Positions 9,813 through 19,732 of a stretch of 64,000 bases of DNA are shown here, piece by piece; position 1 is the stretch's first letter; each line of letters begins with the position of its first letter. The notes under the pieces were generated by a model, which saw only the letters and a program-made list of their open reading frames with translations, was not told the DNA's origin and did not search any database. The stretch spans positions 1-64,000 of the forward strand of contig NZ_JAHXPB010000008.1 in NCBI RefSeq assembly GCF_023147505.1. Direction: 5' to 3'. The translations under genes were made by a program, and so were the position numbers. The DNA is from Brevundimonas sp. EYE_349. Lineage in GTDB: Bacteria > Pseudomonadota > Alphaproteobacteria > Caulobacterales > Caulobacteraceae.

Positions 9813-11900
9813 ATGGCCAAGACCCCTGCGCGCGCGCCGACGTCCACGCTGGGCGCTGGTGGCGAGTTGCACCAGACCGCCGCCACGCCCGAGACCCGCA
9901 CCACCACCAATCACGGCGCGCCGATCAGCGACAATCAGAACTCGCTCAAGGCCGGGCCGCGCGGCTCGACCCTGCTGGAGGACTTCATCCTCCGCGAGAA
10001 AATCCAGCATTTCGACCATGAGCGCATCCCCGAGCGGATCGTCCATGCGCGTGGCTCGGCCGCCCACGGCTTCTTCGAACTGACCGACAGCCTATCGGAC
10101 TTCACCACCGCCAAGATCCTGATCGAGGTCGGCAAGAAGACCGAACTGTTCACCCGCTTCTCGACCGTCGCCGGCGGTGCGGGCTCGGTGGATACGCCGC
10201 GCGACGTGCGAGGGTTCGCCGTCAAATTCTATACGTCCGAAGGCAACTGGGATCTGGTCGGCAACAACATCCCGGTCTTCTTCATCCAGGACGCGATCAA
10301 GTTCCCGGACCTGATCCATTCGGTGAAGATGGAGGCGGACAAGGGCTATCCCCAGGCAGCCAGCGCGCACGACACATTCTGGGACTTCATCGGCCTGATG
10401 CCCGAGAGCATGCACATGGTCATGTGGGCCATGTCGGATCGGGGCATCCCCCGCAGTCTGAGGATGATGGAGGGGTTCGGCGTGAACACCTTCCGCCTGC
10501 TGAACGCCGAGGGCGAAGCGACGCTGGTCAAATTCCACTGGCGGCCCAAGCTGGGAACTCAGTCCACCTGCTGGGACGAGGCGGTCAAGATCGCCGGCGC
10601 CGACCCCGACTACCACCGTCGCGACCTGTATGAGGCCATCGAGCAAGGCGACTTCCCCGAATGGGAGTTCGGCGTGCAGTTGTTCAGCCAGGAACAGGCC
10701 GACGCCCTGCCCTTCGACATTCTGGACGCCACCAAACTGGTCCCGGAAGAAGACCATCCGATCCGCGTGATCGGCCGCATGGTGCTGGACCGCAACCCCG
10801 ACAACTTCTTCGCCGAGACCGAACAGGCGGCCTTCCTGCCGACCAATATCGTGCCGGGCATCGACTTCTCCGAGGATCCGCTCCTGCAGGGGCGGCTGTT
10901 CTCCTATCAGGACACCCAGCTGTCGCGCCTGGGCACGGTCAACTTCCATCAGATCCCGATCAACCAGGCCAAGGGCTGCCCCTTCCAGAACTTCCAGCGC
11001 GACGGCCATATGCAGATGGCCGTGCCCAAGGGCCGCGCCAACTATGAGCCCAACAGCCTGGCCCAGGCGGGCGAGGACGGCGGCCCGCGCGAGGACCCGA
11101 AAGGCGGCTTCCGCACCGGCCGCGTTCCGGTCGAGGGCGAGAAGGTCCGGCTGCGCGCCGAGACCTTCGCCGACCACTACAGCCAGGCGCGGCTGTTCTT
11201 CCGCTCCCAAACCGAGATCGAACAGGCCCACCTGGCCAGCGCCATCGTGTTCGAACTGTCCAAGGTCTCCCTGCCCCACGTGCGCGAGCGTATTCTGGCC
11301 AATCTGCAGAATGTGGATCAGACCCTGGCCCGGCGTGTGGCGGACGGTCTGAACCTGCCGCTGCCAGAGGCGTCCGAGCCCGGCGTCGCGCCCATCGATC
11401 TGGACGCCTCGCCCGCGCTTCGCATCGTCGGCAAATATCCTGAAACCTTGAAGGGCCGGAAGGTCGCGATCCTGATCGCGGACGGCTCTGACGGCGCGGT
11501 GGTCGATGCGGTGCGGGCGGCGGTCGAGGGCGATGGCGGCTCGGTCTTCATCGTCGCGCCCAAGATCGGCGGCGCCGAGCTGAAGGGCGGAAAGACCCTG
11601 CCCGCCGATGGTCAACTGGCCGGCAGTCCGTCGGTCCTGTTCGACGCCGTGGCGGTCGTGTTGTCCGACGAAGGATGCGCGATGCTGATGAAGGAGGGCG
11701 GGGCGGTCGATTTCGTCAAGGACGCCTTCGGCCATCTGAAGGCGGTTGGATTCACGTCAGAGGCCCAGCCGCTGCTGGACAAGGCAGGGGTCGACCCGGA
11801 CGCGGGCGTGATCGACCTGTCAGAGAACGCCGACGGCTTCCTCGCGCCCGCCCGCACCCGCCAATGGGATCGCGAACCGAAGGTCCGCATACTGGCGTGA
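9813..11900 (+). CDS. katE: Large-subunit catalase, HPII/KatE type
   Basis: A heme catalase of clade 2 that disproportionates hydrogen peroxide in the cytoplasm. The 695-residue product has an extended N-terminus, then catalytic His in [14 protein letters not shown], catalytic Asn in [17 protein letters not shown] and the heme-ligand Tyr in [14 protein letters not shown]. The C-terminal 150 residues form the flavodoxin/DJ-1-like domain ([14 protein letters not shown]) that marks large-subunit catalases. The start MAKTPARAP is preceded by AAAAGG. It is divergent from murC. A 16-bp hairpin follows nine bases after the stop. Peroxide or stationary-phase control is usual for the family but not visible here. 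Confidence 0.97.
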   Translation: MAKTPARAPTSTLGAGGELHQTAATPETRTTTNHGAPISDNQNSLKAGPRGSTLLEDFILREKIQHFDHERIPERIVHARGSAAHGFFELTDSLSDFTTAKILIEVGKKTELFTRFSTVAGGAGSVDTPRDVRGFAVKFYTSEGNWDLVGNNIPVFFIQDAIKFPDLIHSVKMEADKGYPQAASAHDTFWDFIGLMPESMHMVMWAMSDRGIPRSLRMMEGFGVNTFRLLNAEGEATLVKFHWRPKLGTQSTCWDEAVKIAGADPDYHRRDLYEAIEQGDFPEWEFGVQLFSQEQADALPFDILDATKLVPEEDHPIRVIGRMVLDRNPDNFFAETEQAAFLPTNIVPGIDFSEDPLLQGRLFSYQDTQLSRLGTVNFHQIPINQAKGCPFQNFQRDGHMQMAVPKGRANYEPNSLAQAGEDGGPREDPKGGFRTGRVPVEGEKVRLRAETFADHYSQARLFFRSQTEIEQAHLASAIVFELSKVSLPHVRERILANLQNVDQTLARRVADGLNLPLPEASEPGVAPIDLDASPALRIVGKYPETLKGRKVAILIADGSDGAVVDAVRAAVEGDGGSVFIVAPKIGGAELKGGKTLPADGQLAGSPSVLFDAVAVVLSDEGCAMLMKEGGAVDFVKDAFGHLKAVGFTSEAQPLLDKAGVDPDAGVIDLSENADGFLAPARTRQWDREPKVRILA

Positions 11901-11908
11901 AGCGCCGT

Positions 11909-11952
11909 CGCACCCGTCATCCTCTCTCGCAAGAGCGAGGATGACGGGTGCG
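11909..11952. repeat. Perfect 16-bp palindromic repeat between katE and ccrM
   Basis: Arms 11909-11924 (CGCACCCGTCATCCTC) and 11937-11952 are perfect inverted copies, and the loop contains a further CTCT/AGAG stem. No T-tract follows. It may work as a katE terminator or mRNA-stabilising hairpin. The core CCGTCATCCTC recurs at 53452-53486, so it is more likely a REP-type repeat family. Confidence 0.7.
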
Positions 11953-11970
11953 GGCGGATTTCAACACTGC

Positions 11971-11987
11971 CTTAACCGTAAGGATTC
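11971..11987 (+). promoter_or_regulatory. Candidate ccrM control region: CtrA-like half site and GANTC site
   Basis: Upstream of ccrM the sequence CTTAACC at 11971-11977 resembles a CtrA half site, and GATTC at 11983-11987 is a target of CcrM itself. In Caulobacter, ccrM transcription is activated by CtrA and lowered by methylation of GANTC sites in its leader (established knowledge). The arrangement here is compatible but rests on short motifs. Confidence 0.35.
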
Positions 11988-11994
11988 ACCATGA

Positions 11995-13101
<1,107 letters not shown>

Positions 13102-13297
13102 TCCCTGATGCGGCACGTCGTCGCGACAATCACATCAAGCACTTAGCGGACCGGGGTACGATTTCGCACAGAGATCAGAGTTCAGCTTCACCGTAACTGC
13201 CAGAAACCGTTGTGAAAATTCGCCAGTCAGGGCGGAACCTCGCAGTTGCGAGAACATTGATGTTCACGGCCCGCCGTTGCGGTGTCGGAGCATCCTC

Positions 13298-14413
13298 ATG
13301 AAAATCGCGCAGATCACCCCGCTGTATGAAGCCGTCCCGCCCAGGCTTTATGGCGGGACAGAGCGCGTGGTCGCCCATCTGACCGACGCCTTGGTCGATC
13401 TGGGCCACGACGTCACTCTGTTCGCCAGCGCCGACGCCCAGACCAAGGCTCGTCTGGTGCCCGTGCGCGATCAGGCCATTCGTCTCGACCCCGCGCCGCT
13501 TAAGTCCGATCTTGCCGCCCACATGTCCATGTTGGGCGAGGTTCTGGACCGCGCCGAAGAGTTCGACGTGATCCACTTCCACACCGACATGATCCACTTC
13601 CCACTGTTCCAGAAGTATGCGGACAAGACCCTGACCACCCTGCACGGCCGGCTGGACATGAAAGATCTGCCCGGCGTCTATGCGCGCTGGAGCGAGTTCG
13701 GCCTAGTCTCCATCTCCGACGATCAGCGCAAGCCGCTGCATTTCGCCAATTGGAAGGCGACCGTGCATCACGGCATGCCGGGCGAACAATATATCTTCTC
13801 TCCGAAATCCGAGGGCTATCTGGCCTTCCTCGGCCGCATCTCGCCAGAGAAGCGGCCCGACCGCGCCATCGAGATCGCCACCAAACTGGGCAAGCGCCTG
13901 AAGATGGCCGCCAAGGTGGACGCCGCCGACAAACGCTATTGGGAAGAGACCATCAGGCCGCTGGTCGAGGGCAACCCCCTGATCGAGTTCATCGGCGAAA
14001 TCGGCGATCATCAGAAGTCGGCCTTCCTGGGCGGCGCCGAGGCGCTGCTGTTCCCCATCGACTGGCCCGAGCCTTTCGGCCTGGTGATGATCGAGGCCAT
14101 GGCCTGCGGCACGCCGGTCGTCGCCTTCCGCTGCGGCTCGACGCCCGAGGTGATCGAGGACGGCGCCACCGGCTTCCTTGTCGACACCATGGAACAGGCC
14201 ATCGCCGCCGCCGGTCGCGCGCATCTGATGGATCGCGAAGCCGTGCGCGCCCGGTTCGACCTGCGCTTTTCGGCCACCGCCATGGCCCGGCGTTACCTGG
14301 ACGTCTATGGCGATCTGCTGGCGCGCCGCCCCTTCGCCGAGGCGCCGATCGATACGGTCGTCACGCCTTTGCGTCCCCTGGCGGAAGATCGCAGCTTCGC
14401 GGCCATGGTCTGA
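13298..14413 (+). CDS. GT4-family glycosyltransferase
   Basis: A 371-residue GT-B fold enzyme expected to move a sugar from a nucleotide sugar to an unknown acceptor. The N-terminal domain opens MKIAQITPLYEAVPPRLYGG, with the GG loop typical of group 1 glycosyltransferases. The C-terminal domain has FLGRISPEKRPDRAIEI and the EX7E region PEPFGLVMIEAMACGTPVV. It stands 170 bases before a glycogen-debranching-type enzyme on the same strand, so a role in an alpha-glucan or storage sugar is possible. The start at 13298 is favoured because homologues begin MKIAQ. Confidence 0.88.
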   Translation: MKIAQITPLYEAVPPRLYGGTERVVAHLTDALVDLGHDVTLFASADAQTKARLVPVRDQAIRLDPAPLKSDLAAHMSMLGEVLDRAEEFDVIHFHTDMIHFPLFQKYADKTLTTLHGRLDMKDLPGVYARWSEFGLVSISDDQRKPLHFANWKATVHHGMPGEQYIFSPKSEGYLAFLGRISPEKRPDRAIEIATKLGKRLKMAAKVDAADKRYWEETIRPLVEGNPLIEFIGEIGDHQKSAFLGGAEALLFPIDWPEPFGLVMIEAMACGTPVVAFRCGSTPEVIEDGATGFLVDTMEQAIAAAGRAHLMDREAVRARFDLRFSATAMARRYLDVYGDLLARRPFAEAPIDTVVTPLRPLAEDRSFAAMV

Positions 14414-14464
14414 TCGTCTTCGCCCGACGGTGGGCGAGCGCCTCATGATCTTGCAATAAAATAG

Positions 14465-14493
14465 AGGCGACGGAGGTGAACCCTGCGTCGCCT
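14465..14493 (+). terminator. Weak hairpin between glycosyltransferase and debranching enzyme
   Basis: Arms AGGCGACG (14465-14472) and CGTCGCCT (14486-14493) enclose a 13-base loop. No T-run follows. It may attenuate transcription into the next gene. It is listed only because it falls in the gap between two possibly linked genes. Confidence 0.3.
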
Positions 14494-14583
14494 TCATCAG
14501 TTGACCATCCAAGCGGCCCCTCAGCGCCGTATTCGGGTGTGACACGTTCGGCCAAGGCCTCACAACGACGGGGAAGAGACCGC

Positions 14584-16731
14584 ATGGACGACGCCTATTC
14601 CACCCAGCTGACCGCTGGCGAATCCGTCGAGGCCTCGGGCCTCGAACAGCTGATGGCGCTGAAGGACGGCGACACCTTCCTGGTCGCCGACGGCTGGGGC
14701 GACATGAAGGGCGGCGCCGACGGCCTGTTCGCCAACGACACGCGCGTCCTTTCGCGCTGGACCATGACCGTGGGCCTGCTGAAGCCGTCGCGCCTGTCGT
14801 CGGGCGTCAGCCAGGACAACGTCTTCTTCTCGTGCCACACCACCAACCGTCCCCTGCCCCCGATGGGCGGCCGGTCGGCGCCGGCCGGCGTGCTGCATAT
14901 CGAGCGTCGCCGCTTCCTGTGGGGCCGGCGGATGTTCGAACGGGTGCAGATGGTCAACCACGGGGTGGAGGACATCCTGCTGCCCCTGGCCTTCGATTTC
15001 GGCGCCGACTTCGCCGACATCTTCCAGGTGCGCGGCACGCCGCGAGCCAAGCGCGGCGCCATCCATACCCCCACCACAGACGGGCGGCGCGTCACCTTCC
15101 GCTATACCGGGCTGGATGACGTCGAACGCCTGTCTTGCCTGGCCTTTTCCGAGCCGCCGGCCCGGCTCACGCATCAGCGCGCCGAGTTCATGTTCAGCCT
15201 GCCCAAGGGCCGGACCCTGGATCTCTATATCGAGTGCGGCGTGGATTCCTGCGAGGCCCCGGACGAACGGCGCTGGCGGCTGAACGCCATCCAGGCGCGG
15301 CTGGCCATGCGCGCGAAACGTCGGCGCGGCGCCTCTGTGCGCGGCCCCCGCAGCCCGCGCTTCAACGACTGGCTGGATCAGTCGCGCGCCGACATGGCCC
15401 TGCTGACCACCGACCTGCCGACCGGCCCCTATCCCTACGCTGGCACCCCTTGGTTCTCGACCCCGTTCGGGCGCGACGGCATCATCGCCGCCTGGCAGAT
15501 GCTGTGGCTGGACCCGTCGCTGGCCAGGGGGGTGCTGACCTATCTGGCCAGCCGGCAGGCGACCGAGACATCGCTCTATCAGGACAGCCAGCCCGGCAAG
15601 ATCATGCACGAGACGCGCGGCGGCGAGATGAGCGCCCTGCACGAGGTGCCGTTCGGCCTCTACTACGGCGGGGTCGACACCACGTGCCTGTTCGTCGCCC
15701 TGGCCGGCGCCTACGCCAACCGGACCGGCGATCTGGACCTGATCCGCAAGCTCTGGCCCAATCTGATCGCCGCCGCGAACTGGATGCGCGACTATGGCGA
15801 CAGCAACGGCGACGGCCTGATCGACTATCAACGCGGCGCCGACACCGGCCTGTCCAATCAGGGCTGGAAGGACTCGGAAGACTCCATCTTCCACGCCGAC
15901 GGTCGCTTCCCGAAAGGCCCCATCGCGCTGCTGGAGGTCCAGGGCTACGCCTACGCCGCCTGGAAGGCGCTGGGCGACCTGGGCGAGCGGCTGCACGACG
16001 ACCGCGCGCCCGAATGGCGGATGCGCGCCGAACAGGTCCGCGCCCTGGTCGAGGACAAATACTGGATGGAGGACGAGGGCTTCTACGCCGTCGCTTTGGA
16101 CGGCGACGGGGAGCAATGCCGCGCCATCGCCTCGAACGCCGGCCATCTGCTGTTCACCGGCCTGCCGTCGCTGGAACGCGCGCGGCGCGTTAGCAAACGC
16201 CTGCTGACGGCAGAGTTCCGCACCGGCTGGGGCATCCGCACGCTGGAGGTCGGCCAGGCCCGGTTCAATCCAATGAGCTACCACAACGGCTCGGTCTGGC
16301 CCCATGACACGGCCATGGCCGCCGCCGGCATGGCCAACTATGGCGAGCGTGACGCGGTCGCCGAAATCCTGGCCGAGATCTACGCCGCCGCCGCCCACTT
16401 CCACCTGCGACTGCCGGAACTGTTCTGCGGCTTCCCGCGCACGCCGGGCGAGCCGCCCATCGCCTATCCGGTCGCCTGCCTTCCCCAGGCCTGGGCCGCT
16501 GGTTCGGTCTTCCTGATGCTTCAGGCGACGTTGGGCCTGTCCATCGACGCCTGGAACGAGACGGTCGATCTGGCCGATCCGGTGCTGCCCGCCGGTCTGG
16601 ATCGTTTGAAGATCACCGGACTGGAAGTCGGCGCCTCCGTCGTCGATCTGAACATCCAGCACCTGGAAGGCCGCGCCGTCGTGATCCCCCATCACAAGAC
16701 CGGCAAGGTCGCAATCCGCACCCTGCGTTAG
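14584..16731 (+). CDS. Amylo-alpha-1,6-glucosidase / glycogen-debranching-type enzyme
   Basis: A 715-residue protein with an N-terminal debranching-enzyme domain (FLVADGWGDMKGGADGLFAN, then TRVLSRW) and a C-terminal (alpha/alpha)6 catalytic domain: GTPWFSTPFGRDGIIAAWQM, QGWKDSEDSIFHADG and NGSVWPHDTAMAAAGM. The family hydrolyses alpha-1,6 glucosidic branch points, but many bacterial members are untested. The start at 14584 (MDDAYSTQ) is preceded by GGGGAAGAG. Its neighbour is a GT4 glycosyltransferase. It converges with mutY, with four bases between the stop codons. Confidence 0.9.
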   Translation: MDDAYSTQLTAGESVEASGLEQLMALKDGDTFLVADGWGDMKGGADGLFANDTRVLSRWTMTVGLLKPSRLSSGVSQDNVFFSCHTTNRPLPPMGGRSAPAGVLHIERRRFLWGRRMFERVQMVNHGVEDILLPLAFDFGADFADIFQVRGTPRAKRGAIHTPTTDGRRVTFRYTGLDDVERLSCLAFSEPPARLTHQRAEFMFSLPKGRTLDLYIECGVDSCEAPDERRWRLNAIQARLAMRAKRRRGASVRGPRSPRFNDWLDQSRADMALLTTDLPTGPYPYAGTPWFSTPFGRDGIIAAWQMLWLDPSLARGVLTYLASRQATETSLYQDSQPGKIMHETRGGEMSALHEVPFGLYYGGVDTTCLFVALAGAYANRTGDLDLIRKLWPNLIAAANWMRDYGDSNGDGLIDYQRGADTGLSNQGWKDSEDSIFHADGRFPKGPIALLEVQGYAYAAWKALGDLGERLHDDRAPEWRMRAEQVRALVEDKYWMEDEGFYAVALDGDGEQCRAIASNAGHLLFTGLPSLERARRVSKRLLTAEFRTGWGIRTLEVGQARFNPMSYHNGSVWPHDTAMAAAGMANYGERDAVAEILAEIYAAAAHFHLRLPELFCGFPRTPGEPPIAYPVACLPQAWAAGSVFLMLQATLGLSIDAWNETVDLADPVLPAGLDRLKITGLEVGASVVDLNIQHLEGRAVVIPHHKTGKVAIRTLR

Positions 16732-16735
16732 ACGA

Positions 16736-17788
16736 TCAGCCCAACAGGTCCGGCGCACCGGCGCGGTCCAGCGCCTTGGCGAATACGGTGGGCAAGGCTG
16801 CACGCGCCGCCTCGACCGACATCCAGCGCCACGTCGCGTGTGGCGTCGCCCCTTGCGCCGTCATCACCGTCAAGGTCAGGCTGAAGTGGGTGAAGACGTG
16901 CTCCACCGCCCCGGCCGTGCGCCAGTCCGCCGGCACAGGCGGCGGACCGGACGGTTCGTCGGCCGCCCAGCCGCTTGTCGGCAGGCCCAGCATTCCGCCC
17001 AGCAGCCCCTTGTCCGGGCGCGTCTCCACCGCCACCCGGCCCTGGTCGTCGAACACGACATAGGCCATGCCCCGGCGGTGCGGGCGGTCCGCCTTCTTGG
17101 TCTTGACCGGAAACCGCGTCGGCTCGCCTGTCGCCCGACCCCGGCATTGGTCGGACACCGGGCAGACCTCGCACGACGGCGACTTGGGTCGGCAGACGGT
17201 CGCCCCCAGGTCCATCAAGGCTTGCGCCCAATCCCCCGGCCGTTCATCGGCGACGAACAGCCCCGCCAGCCGCCGCAGTTCAGGGCGCGCGGCCGGAACC
17301 GGGGTCTCGACGGCGAACAGCCGCCCCATGACCCGCTCGACATTGCCGTCCACCACATTGGCCGCCCTGTCGAAGGCGATGGCCGCGACGGCGGCGGCCG
17401 TATAGGCGCCCACCCCCGGCAGGGCCAGAAGCCGAGCCTCCGTGTCGGGGAAGACCCCGCCATGCTCGCCCGCCACCGCCCGCGCGCAGGCCAAGAGGTT
17501 GCGCGCACGAGCGTAGTAGCCCAGCCCGGCCCAAGCCCCCATCACCTGCGCATCGTCGGCCGCCGCCAGGTCCGCAACCGTGGGCCAGCGCGTGGTGAAG
17601 GCGTGGAAATAGGGCGTGGCGTGCGGCACCGTCGTCTGCTGCAGCATCACCTCCGACAGCCAGACGCGGTAAGGCGCTGTCCGCGCCGCGCCCACGGCCG
17701 CCCGCCACGGCAGGCTGCGCGCATTTGCGTCGTACCAGGCCAGGAGCCGGGCGCGGATCAACAGGATGTCGGGAGAGACGTCGGCCAT
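16736..17788 (-). CDS. mutY: A/G-specific adenine DNA glycosylase
   Basis: MutY removes adenine mispaired with 8-oxoguanine. The order is the N-terminal HhH-GPD domain with catalytic Glu in SEVMLQQTTV, the helix-hairpin-helix LLALPGVGAYTAAAV, the catalytic Asp in VVDGNVERVMGR, a [4Fe-4S] site CRPKSPSCEVCPVSDQC (C-X6-C-X2-C-X5-C), and a C-terminal NUDIX-like domain that checks the 8-oxoG strand. The 350-residue length is normal. It is divergent from dciA with only 21 bases between the starts, which is a conserved arrangement in Alphaproteobacteria. Confidence 0.97.
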   Translation of the reverse strand: MADVSPDILLIRARLLAWYDANARSLPWRAAVGAARTAPYRVWLSEVMLQQTTVPHATPYFHAFTTRWPTVADLAAADDAQVMGAWAGLGYYARARNLLACARAVAGEHGGVFPDTEARLLALPGVGAYTAAAVAAIAFDRAANVVDGNVERVMGRLFAVETPVPAARPELRRLAGLFVADERPGDWAQALMDLGATVCRPKSPSCEVCPVSDQCRGRATGEPTRFPVKTKKADRPHRRGMAYVVFDDQGRVAVETRPDKGLLGGMLGLPTSGWAADEPSGPPPVPADWRTAGAVEHVFTHFSLTLTVMTAQGATPHATWRWMSVEAARAALPTVFAKALDRAGAPDLLG

Positions 17789-17809
17789 GGGATCGCGCTA
17801 TATAGGCCC

Positions 17810-18361
17810 ATGCGCCGCGCCCTGCCCACAGACGCCGAGGTTCGCGAGATCCTTTCTCGCCGCCGCACCCGCCCGGCGCCGCGCCCCGCGCCCCGCGCGG
17901 GCAAGGCGCTGACCCCGCTGATCAAGAAGCTGGACGCCCAGTTCGGGCGCGGCGCGGGCGCCCTGGAGCCGCGCTGGCGCGAGATCGTCGGCGACCGCCT
18001 GGCCCGCGTCACCCGCCCCCAGAAGCTGACCACGGGCAAGGGCGGAGCGCCCGGCGTGCTGGAGTTGCGCGTCGCCGGCGCCGCCGCCTTGTTGGTGCAG
18101 CACCAGTCCCAGGACATATTGGCCCGCGTTAATCTGTTCCTGGGCGCCGGATCGGTGGATCGGCTTCGCATCGCCCAGGGTCCGGTCGCCCCGCTGAAGG
18201 AGGCCGCCGCCCGCCCGAAACGCAACGCCAAGCCCGCCCCCCTGCCCGCCCAGGCCGAGGCCGATTTAGCCGCCTCAATCGCCGCCGCGCCGGAAGAGTT
18301 GCGCGCCGCCCTGGCCCGCCTGGGCCGCGTCGCGCTCTCGCGCACCGACAGGCAGGATTGA
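17810..18361 (+). CDS. dciA: DUF721 protein, probable DciA helicase-loading factor
   Basis: A 183-residue protein with a central DUF721 domain: TPLIKKLDAQFGRG, LEPRWREIVGDRLARVTRP, and a beta-rich segment LELRVAGAAALLVQHQSQDILARVNLFLG. DUF721 proteins include DciA, which helps load the DnaB helicase in bacteria that lack DnaC/DnaI (established knowledge). The N-terminus is Arg/Pro-rich and the C-terminus Ala-rich and low in complexity. It is divergent from mutY. TATATAGG lies just before the ATG, so the mRNA may be leaderless or nearly so. Confidence 0.82.
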   Translation: MRRALPTDAEVREILSRRRTRPAPRPAPRAGKALTPLIKKLDAQFGRGAGALEPRWREIVGDRLARVTRPQKLTTGKGGAPGVLELRVAGAAALLVQHQSQDILARVNLFLGAGSVDRLRIAQGPVAPLKEAAARPKRNAKPAPLPAQAEADLAASIAAAPEELRAALARLGRVALSRTDRQD

Positions 18362-18456
18362 CAAAACTTCGCCGCACCTGTTCTCGACTAGTTCAGGGTT
18401 GCGCCATTCCGGGGAATCGCGCCGCCATTCGCCAATGATCCGACCGAGGAAATCCC

Positions 18457-19098
18457 ATGGCCGACACTGAATCCCGTTTCGCCCGCATGAGCCGCCGAGC
18501 GGCCATCACCGGCGCCGCCCTGGCGACCATGGCCCTGGCGGCGTGCGGCGGGGCCAAGAGCGCAGCCGAGGGCGACATGAGCCTGGGCGCGCCGGACGGC
18601 GCCAAGGTCACGGTGGTCGAATACGCCTCTGTCACCTGCCCCCACTGCGCCCTGTGGCAGAAGAACACCTGGCCCGCATTCAAGGCCAAATATGTGGACA
18701 CCAACAAGGTCCGCTATATCTTCCGCGAGCTGCCGACCCCGCCGGTCGACGCCGCCACCGCCGGCTTCCTGGTCGCGCGCTGCGCCGGCAAGGACAAGTA
18801 TTTCGACGTGGTCCACCAGTTGATGGCGACCCAGCAGGAAATGCTGACCTCCTCGCCGCGCGACTGGCTGCTGCGGACCGCCCAGGCGGCCGGTCTATCC
18901 GAGCAGCAGTTCAACGACTGCGTGACCGACAAGGAGGCCGTCGCCGCCATGGAGAAGCGCGTCCAGTTCGCCCGCACCCAGGGCGTGACCGGCACCCCGG
19001 CCTTTTACGTCAACGACCAGCAGATCCTGACCCCCGGCGGCGAGGGCGCCAGCCTGGCCGATCTGTCCACCGCCATCGACGCCGCCTTGGCCAAGTAA
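18457..19098 (+). CDS. DsbA-family thioredoxin-fold protein with twin-Arg and lipobox-like N-terminus
   Basis: A 213-residue thioredoxin-fold protein with the active site CPHC near residue 62 and a cis-Pro loop TGTPAFYVN, the DsbA/DsbG-like oxidoreductase pattern. The N-terminus carries SRRAAITG and then ALAAC, with Cys30 as a possible lipidated residue, so it may be a periplasm-facing lipoprotein. It lies between dciA and smc, ten bases before a second copy of the same family. The partners are unknown. Oxidase and isomerase/reductase roles cannot be told apart from sequence. Confidence 0.87.
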   Translation: MADTESRFARMSRRAAITGAALATMALAACGGAKSAAEGDMSLGAPDGAKVTVVEYASVTCPHCALWQKNTWPAFKAKYVDTNKVRYIFRELPTPPVDAATAGFLVARCAGKDKYFDVVHQLMATQQEMLTSSPRDWLLRTAQAAGLSEQQFNDCVTDKEAVAAMEKRVQFARTQGVTGTPAFYVNDQQILTPGGEGASLADLSTAIDAALAK

Positions 19099-19108
19099 GG
19101 CGACGCCG

Positions 19109-19720
19109 ATGATCCGCCGCGCCGTATTGGCCCTGTCCTTCGCCGCCGCCCTGTCGATGGGCGCGGCGTCGGCGTCGTTCGCGGCTGAGGCGCCGCCTCC
19201 CGTCACGGCCCAGGATCACGTCCTGGGCCGGGCGGATGCGCCGGTGACGGTGATCGAATACGCCTCCTTCACCTGCTCGCATTGCGCGGACTTCCACAAC
19301 ACGGTGCTGCCGGCCTTCAAGGCCAAATACATCGACACGGGCAAGGTCCGGCTGGTTCATCGCAACCTGCCGACGCAGCCGGCCAATGTCGCGGCCGCAG
19401 CGGCCGCTGTCGCCTTGTGCGCCGCGCCGGGCAAGTATTTCGACGTCGCCTCGGTCTTCATGCGCGATCAGGCGAACCTGGCCACGACCGGGGCTCAACC
19501 CTGGTTCGCCGCCGGCGTCTCCGCCAGCGGCCGGACCCGCGCCGAAATCGAGACCTGTCTCCAGGCCCCCGCCACCCGCACGGCGCTGGAGACCCAAATC
19601 GCCGGCGCGGAGGCGGCGGGCGTGACCGGTACGCCGACCCTGTTCGTCAACGGGACGCTGGTCGCGGACCATTCGCTGGACGCCCTGTCGGCCGCCGTCG
19701 ACCCGCTGCTGCGCCGGTGA
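19109..19720 (+). CDS. Second DsbA-family thioredoxin-fold protein, periplasmic
   Basis: A 203-residue paralogue of the preceding gene. It has a cleavable signal peptide (about residues 1-25, ASFAAEA), the active site CSHC in EYASFTCSHCADFHN and the cis-Pro loop TGTPTLFVNG. Both copies share the frame E-Y-A-S-x-T-C-x-H-C and AFKAKYxDTxKVR, so they look like a tandem duplication that diverged at the catalytic dipeptide (PH versus SH) and in targeting. It is probably co-transcribed with the first copy and smc, which starts 12 bases after its stop. Confidence 0.88.
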   Translation: MIRRAVLALSFAAALSMGAASASFAAEAPPPVTAQDHVLGRADAPVTVIEYASFTCSHCADFHNTVLPAFKAKYIDTGKVRLVHRNLPTQPANVAAAAAAVALCAAPGKYFDVASVFMRDQANLATTGAQPWFAAGVSASGRTRAEIETCLQAPATRTALETQIAGAEAAGVTGTPTLFVNGTLVADHSLDALSAAVDPLLRR

Positions 19721-19732
19721 CGCTCTAGGCCG

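Noticed and set aside
11909..11952. Classical terminator of katE
   Set aside because: The stem is perfect but has no T-tract, and the arm sequence recurs elsewhere, so it was listed as a repeat.
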